A stretch of 34,862 bases of DNA, taken from positions 1-34,862 of IMG/VR virus record IMGVR_UViG_3300006802_000264; one strand, 5' to 3'. The stretch's first letter is position 1; every line of letters starts with the position of its first letter. This stretch comes from a virus. A model generated the notes under the pieces. That model searched no databases. It saw only the letters and a program-made list of their open reading frames with translations, and had not been told where the DNA came from. The translations under genes and the position numbers were made by a program. This document shows positions 29,388 through 34,862 of the stretch, in pieces.

Positions 29388-29837
29388 ATGCCAGCAGGCA
29401 GACCCCCAGTAGTCACCCCTGACATAATCGAGCAAGTGTTTAGTCGCATGGCCGAAGGCGAGTCAGAGAGATCTATCTTTCGAGATCCTGACATGCCAGC
29501 GTGGTCAACTTGGACACTGTATAAACACAAGAATGTCGGGGACGGAAGCAATGAATTCTCGGTCCAATACGCTCACGCGAGAGAGGCAATGTTCGAGTCA
29601 ATAGCTGAAAATCTCGTCACATTTGCCTCAGATGAGAGCCGCGACTTGCAGCCCGATGGTAAGGGTGGGTTCAAATCGGATAACACAGCGGTCAACAGGG
29701 ACCGCCTAAAGGTGGACACCTGGAAGTGGCTTCTGTCCAAGCGCTGCTCTAAGAAGTACGGCGATAAAGTCTCGCTTGAGGCAGGCAAGGACACGGACCT
29801 TTCAGTACAGATCAACCTGACGACCAAAACAAAATGA
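29388..29837 (+). CDS. Terminase small subunit (Sf6-like)
   Basis: A 149-residue protein. The opening MPAGRPPVVTPDIIEQVFSR, then EGESERSIFRDPDMPAWSTW, matches the N-terminal HTH of Sf6-type small terminases, which recognise the packaging site. FSVQYAHAREAMFESIAENL forms the oligomerisation helices, and the C-terminal KWLLSKRCSKKYGDKVSLE is typical of the family. GGAGG at 29375-29379 supports ATG 29388. It precedes the large terminase by 233 nt. It binds the phage packaging site and feeds DNA to the motor. Confidence 0.82.
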   Translation: MPAGRPPVVTPDIIEQVFSRMAEGESERSIFRDPDMPAWSTWTLYKHKNVGDGSNEFSVQYAHAREAMFESIAENLVTFASDESRDLQPDGKGGFKSDNTAVNRDRLKVDTWKWLLSKRCSKKYGDKVSLEAGKDTDLSVQINLTTKTK

Positions 29838-30070
29838 TGTTTAGTTCACGAGAACTAGAATTCTAGTGACATTTCCCGCCAACCATAACCCAGGGGTACC
29901 TTTAGCTTTTTCGGCTCATAGAAGTTCGAAAGGGATTTTCGCGGCGGGATGTGTGTATATGTACCCCCCATCCCCCCACAGCATAGATCTCCCCTTACCT
30001 TTGCCCTCTAAATATATAATATTATTAAATTTTCTCCTTAGGCTTTCCCCTAACCCATTGAAATCATTAC
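29838..30070 (+). promoter_or_regulatory. Gap between terminase genes: palindrome, C-tracts and AT-rich start region
   Basis: This 233-bp stretch holds no convincing gene; an overlapping 71-residue frame has no normal start or composition. ACTAGAATTCTAGT (29854-29867) is a perfect 14-bp palindrome. Further on are two runs of six C and then A+T-rich DNA with TATAAT at 30015-30020, a possible -10 box for the large terminase. The -35 is not clear. Confidence 0.35.
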
Positions 30071-31600
30071 ATGGCTGTTAATCTTAATATAGCTCTCTGG
30101 CCTCGGCAGCGGTACGCCTTTGAGAGCTTTGCCACGGAGATGTTGTTTGGCGGTGCCACCAGGGGTGGGAAGAGTTTTTTCATTAAGGCTTCTTTATCGC
30201 TTTGGTGTTTAGCGATTCCTGGCCTGCAGTGTTTTTTGTATCGCAAGTATTATGAGGATGTACTCAAGAATCACATGGAGGGCCCTGACGGCTTTCGAGC
30301 GCTTTTAGCCCCTTTGATTAAGAAAAAGATTGTAACTTGCACGAAAGAGCAGGTGAGGTTTGCCAATGGCTCGGCGATTAATCTTGAGCATTGCTCTACT
30401 GAGGAGGCCCTAGAGAAGGCACAGGGGGTTCCCAAGCATGTTTTAGTTTTGGATGAAGCTACGCAGATCCCCGAGCGGCGCATTAGGTTTTTGCGCGGTT
30501 GGGTAACGATGACTGAGGAGATGAAGGATAAGCTACCTGAGCAGCTCAAGGGCCTCTATCCTGATCTAACGCCTGCTGAGCGGCGGGAATTATTCCCACG
30601 CATTATTTATACAGCTAATGCTATTGGCGAGTCGATGGGGTTTTTTCGCCGTGAGTTTGTCAAAGCGAGACCTAAGGGGGAGATTGAAAAGGTTGGGGCT
30701 TTTCGTCGCCAGTATATTGAGAGTTTGGTAACGGATAATCCGAGCGAGAATGCCGAAGCTGTAGCGGGTCGTTTGGCTGAGATTGGGGACGAGGCCGAAG
30801 CCGATGCGTTATTGAATGCGAACTGGGATGCGCCTGTTGGGGAATTTCTGCCACAATTTTCTGATCAAAAGCATACTTGTCCTGACTTTAGGCCGCCGGA
30901 TTATTGGTTTAAGTTTCGCACTTTCGATTGGGGGTCGAGCGATCCTTTTTGTGTTTTGTGGTGGGCTGTTTCGGATGGGGAGTCTTTTGAGCACAACGGA
31001 GAAAAGCGTTGGTTTCCTCGTGGGGCATTGATTTGTTATCGCGAATGGTATGGGTGCCATCCGAAGATGGGCAGCAAGGGTTTGCAGCTTAGAAATGAGG
31101 AAATTGCCCAGGGGATTCGGGGTAGAACTGTAGAGCAAGTGAGTCCATTGACGTTGACGGACTCTTTACCTTTTCAAGATCGCGGGATGACGAAGCATGG
31201 AAAAAAGTATTTGATTTCGGATGTTTTCGCGGACTGTGGGGTGCCTTTAACTTTAGCGAATACGGCGCGGGTGTATGGTTGGGGGCAATTGAAATCGCGC
31301 TTGATAGGAAAGGATGGATTGCCGCTAATCTATTTCTGTGAGAGTTGTAAGTATGTTAGGGAATATTTGCCAGCGCTTCCCCGGCATAAGACTAAATCGG
31401 AAGATGCTGCCGAGGATGGCGAGGCGACGCATTGTGCTGACGCGGTTCGGTATGCGTGTGCGACTAAGCCGGTAGTTGAAGATAGGCCCCAGAGCCAGCA
31501 GCCTGTTATCTGGGCGAGTAGTTCTCGAAGTTTAGCGCCTTCGGATATTCTCAAGCAAATGTCTAAGCCTAAGGCCAGAAAGTATGTCACAAGACGGTGA
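30071..31600 (+). CDS. Terminase large subunit (P22/Sf6-like)
   Basis: A 509-residue protein with both parts of a packaging motor. ATPase: Walker A GGATRGGKS at 27-35, Walker B HVLVLDEAT with D128-E129, coupling motif YTANA near 180-184. Nuclease: the first acidic residue is D285 in RTFDWGSSDP and the last is D456 in THCADAVRYA. It pumps DNA into the prohead through the portal and cuts it at head-filling. Nuclease and ATPase order match P22-type enzymes. The end overlaps the portal start by 17 nt. Confidence 0.95.
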   Translation: MAVNLNIALWPRQRYAFESFATEMLFGGATRGGKSFFIKASLSLWCLAIPGLQCFLYRKYYEDVLKNHMEGPDGFRALLAPLIKKKIVTCTKEQVRFANGSAINLEHCSTEEALEKAQGVPKHVLVLDEATQIPERRIRFLRGWVTMTEEMKDKLPEQLKGLYPDLTPAERRELFPRIIYTANAIGESMGFFRREFVKARPKGEIEKVGAFRRQYIESLVTDNPSENAEAVAGRLAEIGDEAEADALLNANWDAPVGEFLPQFSDQKHTCPDFRPPDYWFKFRTFDWGSSDPFCVLWWAVSDGESFEHNGEKRWFPRGALICYREWYGCHPKMGSKGLQLRNEEIAQGIRGRTVEQVSPLTLTDSLPFQDRGMTKHGKKYLISDVFADCGVPLTLANTARVYGWGQLKSRLIGKDGLPLIYFCESCKYVREYLPALPRHKTKSEDAAEDGEATHCADAVRYACATKPVVEDRPQSQQPVIWASSSRSLAPSDILKQMSKPKARKYVTRR

Positions 31601-34007
31601 TGATAAGCGTTCAAAGATTGGCTACTGGCTAAAGTGGATCAAGACTTCTCAAAAAGCAGCGAAGCGTCATAGGCAGGACACTGATTGTGCTTATGAGGAG
31701 TACGAATATTCGCACACTCGCTCAGCTGGCGAGGATGATAGCTATGACAGCAAGAAGGGCTATCCGATTTACAAGTTTGCCTGTGATATTTTAGATCCTG
31801 CCTATTATGCGCAAACCCCGAAAGTGATTGCGCGGCGTCGTTACGGGATTGAGGACAATGTTGCTTTAACTATGGCGTTGATTGCCGAGCGTTTGGGGCA
31901 ATTTGTTGTAGACAATGGGCATTTTGATGAGGCGATGCAAGCGGCGAAGCTTGATTTCATTCATGCCTCGAAAACCACAACGCAAGTTATTTATGCAACT
32001 GATACTGAGAATTACAGAATCCCTTTAGCCAAGTCTTTGGATCTTGATGACACCTACTACACCGATGATGGGGAATTGTACGAGGGGGAAGTTCAAGAGG
32101 AAGAGGGGCGGTATTTTGGTGAGTCTAAGCGAGCGAAAGAAGGGACGCAAAGAATTTATCTTGCTCCTGTTTGCTATGATGAAGTGTTGCACACACCGGA
32201 AGCAAAAACCAATGCTGAAATAACTGAGATTGCATATAAATTTTGCATTCCGAAATCTGAAGCGGAAGAGTTGTTTAATCCTGACGGGAAGAAATCTCTT
32301 CCTTACAAATCAAGGCGGGATTCCAAGGACGGCTCATCGACTTTACAGGACGAGGATAGGGTTGAAACGAGCGAGAAGTTTTTAGAGGGCTGGGAGTGTT
32401 ATTGCAAGCATTCAAAAACTCGTTATTGGGTTTGCCCGGATTATCCCGAGGATTTTTTAGATAAGTCTCCTGACGACACGCAAATCCGGGGATTTTTCCC
32501 ATCTCCGAAATTCATACTTTCCAACCGCCATAGAAAGTCCCTCTATCCTACGCCTATCTATGTTTATCTTGAAGGCACTATTTCTCAGCTCAATGTTTTA
32601 TATGCACGAATTTTTACTCTAATTGATTCGATTCGTCGTCGGGCGCTTGTCTCTGGAGCATCACAAGAGCTGATTAATGCCCTTAATAATTTAGAAGGTG
32701 CTGAGTTTATCGCTATTGGCGATATGACGGAGATTTTGCAAAAGGGCGGGCTTGAGAATCTGATTCAGTGGATTCCGGTTCAAGAGTTAGTTGAATCTTT
32801 GCGCGAAGCTTTGCAGCTTGAAGAGCATTTTAAGAATACTTTTTACGAGTGGTTTGGTGTTCCTGACATTTTGCGCGGCCAATCGCACCCGGAAGAAACC
32901 GCGGAAGCGCAAGGGATAAAATCCGACGCAGCGCATGATAGATTTAAGTACAATAAAAAACTGATGACGGATCTTGCGCGTGATTCGGCTGAAATGATGC
33001 TTGATTTGGCGCTAGAAGTTTTTTCAGCGGAGAAGATCGCACAAATTTGTGGTTATGAGTTTTTAGAGTCTGGTCGTCCTGCCGAGCCTCCTTCAGAGCA
33101 AAACCCTCAAGGCTCCCCTGCTAAGCCTGGGCATAAAGACAGGTTCTTTGATGCGCTAAATCGTCTTAAATCTGATCGGGATCGTTTGATTACGATTGAT
33201 TTTGAGACTGATTCGACTAGTTTCAGAGATGAGCGGCGGGATATGGAGCGTCAAAAGCTCATTTCTCAAACCGCTGTGCAGGGCCTATCAATGATTGGCG
33301 GCATTCAAAATCCAGAGTTTGCTGGAATTGCATTAAAGCTTCTTCTTTCCACGCTCGAGAGCATGGGCGGCACTTCACAAACTCAAGACATGATAGAGCA
33401 AGCGGTCTCGGATTTGGAAAAAGCAAGATCTATGCCTGCGCCTCCTCCGCCTGATTATGAAGGCATGAAGCTCGAGCTTAAAGGCCACGAGTTAACGCTT
33501 AAAGCTCAGCAATCTGAGCAAAAGCAAGCTCACGCGCAAGCAAAAACGCAACTTGAGGCTTTTCAGGCGCAACTTACAGCGAGAAGCGAAGAGTATAAAA
33601 ACTCAATTAAGGCTTTTGAGGCTGAAGCTCGAGCGGCTAAGGCGCAAAGCGATATTATGGTGTCGCAAAGCACGGCACGCCATGATCAAGCGATGGATAA
33701 AGCGCTTTTATTGATTGAGCAGCAGCGTGTTGAGCTTGAAAGGCTAAAAGCTGAGGTGAACGCTCAAGAATCGATGATGGAAGAGCAGCGTTTAGCGATT
33801 GAAACGATCCAGGGGCTTGGATCGGGCTCTAATGGTAGCGGCGGAGGCGGCGGCGGTTCAATGGCGGTGCCCAATATTAATTTGTCGGTTGAAATGCCAA
33901 AACCTGGCTCTCGAAAGGCTAAGATTACTCGAGGCGACGGTACTGTGACTGAGATTGAAGTACAAGACTCTGAGGATCTCCCGGTTCTGCCAACTGAAGG
34001 GCTATAA
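31584..34007 (+). CDS. Portal protein (P22 gp1-like)
   Basis: An 807-residue protein, similar in length to the 725-residue P22 portal. The body includes YKFACDILDPAYYAQTPKVI near residue 65 and WFGVPDILRGQSHPEETAEA near residue 430, typical of P22-like portals. From about 640 a long charged coiled coil (EAFQAQLTARSEEYKNSIKA) resembles the P22 helical barrel. A Gly/Ser-rich linker (about 752-762) leads to a short beta unit (KAKITRGDGTVTEIEV). Twelve copies form the DNA entry ring at one vertex. It starts 16 nt before the terminase stop. Confidence 0.88.
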   Translation: MSQDGDDKRSKIGYWLKWIKTSQKAAKRHRQDTDCAYEEYEYSHTRSAGEDDSYDSKKGYPIYKFACDILDPAYYAQTPKVIARRRYGIEDNVALTMALIAERLGQFVVDNGHFDEAMQAAKLDFIHASKTTTQVIYATDTENYRIPLAKSLDLDDTYYTDDGELYEGEVQEEEGRYFGESKRAKEGTQRIYLAPVCYDEVLHTPEAKTNAEITEIAYKFCIPKSEAEELFNPDGKKSLPYKSRRDSKDGSSTLQDEDRVETSEKFLEGWECYCKHSKTRYWVCPDYPEDFLDKSPDDTQIRGFFPSPKFILSNRHRKSLYPTPIYVYLEGTISQLNVLYARIFTLIDSIRRRALVSGASQELINALNNLEGAEFIAIGDMTEILQKGGLENLIQWIPVQELVESLREALQLEEHFKNTFYEWFGVPDILRGQSHPEETAEAQGIKSDAAHDRFKYNKKLMTDLARDSAEMMLDLALEVFSAEKIAQICGYEFLESGRPAEPPSEQNPQGSPAKPGHKDRFFDALNRLKSDRDRLITIDFETDSTSFRDERRDMERQKLISQTAVQGLSMIGGIQNPEFAGIALKLLLSTLESMGGTSQTQDMIEQAVSDLEKARSMPAPPPPDYEGMKLELKGHELTLKAQQSEQKQAHAQAKTQLEAFQAQLTARSEEYKNSIKAFEAEARAAKAQSDIMVSQSTARHDQAMDKALLLIEQQRVELERLKAEVNAQESMMEEQRLAIETIQGLGSGSNGSGGGGGGSMAVPNINLSVEMPKPGSRKAKITRGDGTVTEIEVQDSEDLPVLPTEGL

Positions 34008-34862
34008 ATGGCGCTAGTTGAATCAAAGCAGCAAGTCGATAACCGGGTATCGCCTCGATATTTTGTCAAAGTTTATTACGATGATTCCGACGCTTCTTTC
34101 CCGCAAGTTCAAGCGTTTTTGCAGCTTGATGACACGGGAACCCCTGTAGGATCTTCAAATCCTTTGCCTGTTTCTATAATTTCCGGCGGCGGCGGCGGGA
34201 CTCAGTACGACGAAGGAGATACGGCGGCCACTATAACTGGCACAGCTGCCATGATGGAGGTTGCAGCTGACGCCCTAGCTCCTATTCAAGGTACGGTAGC
34301 TGACGGTCTTTTGGTGAATCTTGGCACCAATAACGATGTTACCCTTGCAACTTTACCTGACACAGCCTCTGGTGATTTAGCAGCTATTGCTGCGGTAGAT
34401 TTTGCAACCGAGACTACTCTTGGAACCTTACTAACCGGGTCCACATTTTCAGCGGTCGACTTTGCCCTTGAATCTGGCGGCAATCTTGATACTATTGCAG
34501 GTGATACCACTTCAACTGATGGTAAGATTACCGCGTGTAATACAGGTGCTGTAGTAGTATCATCATCGGCTCTACCTTCTGGAGCTGCAACGGCGGCAAA
34601 CCAAACAACTCTTATAGCTCGATTACCTGCCGTTGCTACCGCTGCTGATAACGTCACAAACCCTTCGATTTCCAAAATCGGCTCTTATCTTTTCGGCTTT
34701 GATGGCACTACCTGGGACAGGCTCAGAGGCGATTCAACTAATGGGCTATTAGTTAATCTTGGCGCTAATAACGACGTTACCCTAGCTACATTGCCAGATA
34801 CTTCGGGCGGTGATCTTGCAGCAATAAACTCGGCACTTTCTGGAACGCTAACAATAGCTGGC
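34008..34862 (+). CDS. Structural beta-repeat (adhesin-like) protein, open at the right edge
   Basis: Starts at the ATG that directly follows the portal stop and stays open for 285 codons to the end of the window, so the C-terminus is missing. The first 50 residues are charged; the rest is Thr/Ala/Leu/Asp-rich with beta-type repeats. LFGFDGTTWDRLRGDSTNGL near 230-250 is a motif common in phage surface or decoration proteins. The LLVNLG(T/A)NNDVTLATLP unit occurs twice. If the genome is circular, the frame would run to a TAG at about 49-51 of the window, but no terminal overlap proves that. Confidence 0.6.
   Translation, partial: MALVESKQQVDNRVSPRYFVKVYYDDSDASFPQVQAFLQLDDTGTPVGSSNPLPVSIISGGGGGTQYDEGDTAATITGTAAMMEVAADALAPIQGTVADGLLVNLGTNNDVTLATLPDTASGDLAAIAAVDFATETTLGTLLTGSTFSAVDFALESGGNLDTIAGDTTSTDGKITACNTGAVVVSSSALPSGAATAANQTTLIARLPAVATAADNVTNPSISKIGSYLFGFDGTTWDRLRGDSTNGLLVNLGANNDVTLATLPDTSGGDLAAINSALSGTLTIAG
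34308..34826 (+). repeat. Two 81-bp direct repeats inside the right-hand gene
   Basis: 34308-34388 and 34746-34826 encode near-identical units (LLVNLG(T/A)NNDVTLATLP, then DT(A/S)(S/G)GDLAAI), 438 bp apart. The repeat is in frame and is a likely cause of the assembly ending shortly after the second copy. Confidence 0.75.

Noticed and set aside
29866-30081. 71-residue plus-strand frame between the terminase genes
   Set aside because: GTG start with no ribosome-binding site, Pro/Ser/Leu-rich odd composition, and overlap of the large terminase start.
1-34862. Integrase or attachment site
   Set aside because: No recombinase motif or tRNA-end repeat is visible; the Cro-like regulator alone does not show lysogeny.

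Overview
The window is most of a double-stranded DNA tailed-phage genome of the P22/Sf6-like short-tailed (podovirus) type. The case rests on a recognisable packaging and head set: a Sf6-like small terminase, a P22/Sf6-like large terminase, an 807-residue P22 gp1-like portal, a scaffold, an HK97-fold major capsid protein, a gp4-like adaptor and a gp10-like tail protein. No long tape-measure, sheath or baseplate genes are visible. Lipobox signal peptides and an envelope-directed gene set point to a Gram-negative host. I cannot name the host; the Thr-Pro linker in a secreted protease is only a weak hint. I see no integrase, tRNA, insertion sequence or CRISPR array.

Layout. Positions 1-17981 (+) carry the virion module: a C1q-like protein, small coiled-coil and membrane proteins, scaffold, capsid, decoration-like protein, adaptor, a run of internal or ejection-type proteins, and an 858-residue protein that ends in a GH24 lysozyme domain. 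It closes with two host-facing proteins and a holin-like protein. Positions 17978-25345 (-) form one long, tightly overlapping operon. Read from its promoter side it encodes an unknown 88-residue protein, an SSB-like protein, small membrane proteins, a pentapeptide-repeat protein, five consecutive Cys-rich (zinc-ribbon-like) proteins and a SLOG-family protein. It ends in an unusual envelope cassette: a subtilisin-like lipoprotein protease, a 57-residue lipoprotein and a phospholipase A2-like protein. Positions 25345-25660 are a divergent control region with a highly structured element, a leader terminator and a 12-bp inverted pair. Positions 25661-28931 (+) hold a Cro/CI-like regulator, a primase-helicase, an iteron-rich candidate replication origin and a RuvC-like resolvase. 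Positions 29029-34862 (+) hold the packaging genes, the portal and an adhesin-like structural gene that runs off the right edge.

How it fits together. The HTH protein probably controls divergent transcription. The primase-helicase, SSB-like protein, iteron region and resolvase form a replication and recombination set. The terminases, portal, scaffold and capsid build and fill the head. The region between adaptor and lysozyme encodes the tail stub and the proteins ejected with DNA. For host exit there is a holin-like gene and a lysozyme domain, but no separate endolysin or recognised spanin pair. The minus-strand protease, lipoprotein and phospholipase cassette sits tail-to-tail with the holin and could supply outer-membrane or envelope disruption. 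That is an inference and the most interesting hypothesis in the window. Both window ends fall in the same kind of structural genes, and the right-hand gene contains an 81-bp internal repeat, so the window is consistent with a near-complete genome broken at a repeat.
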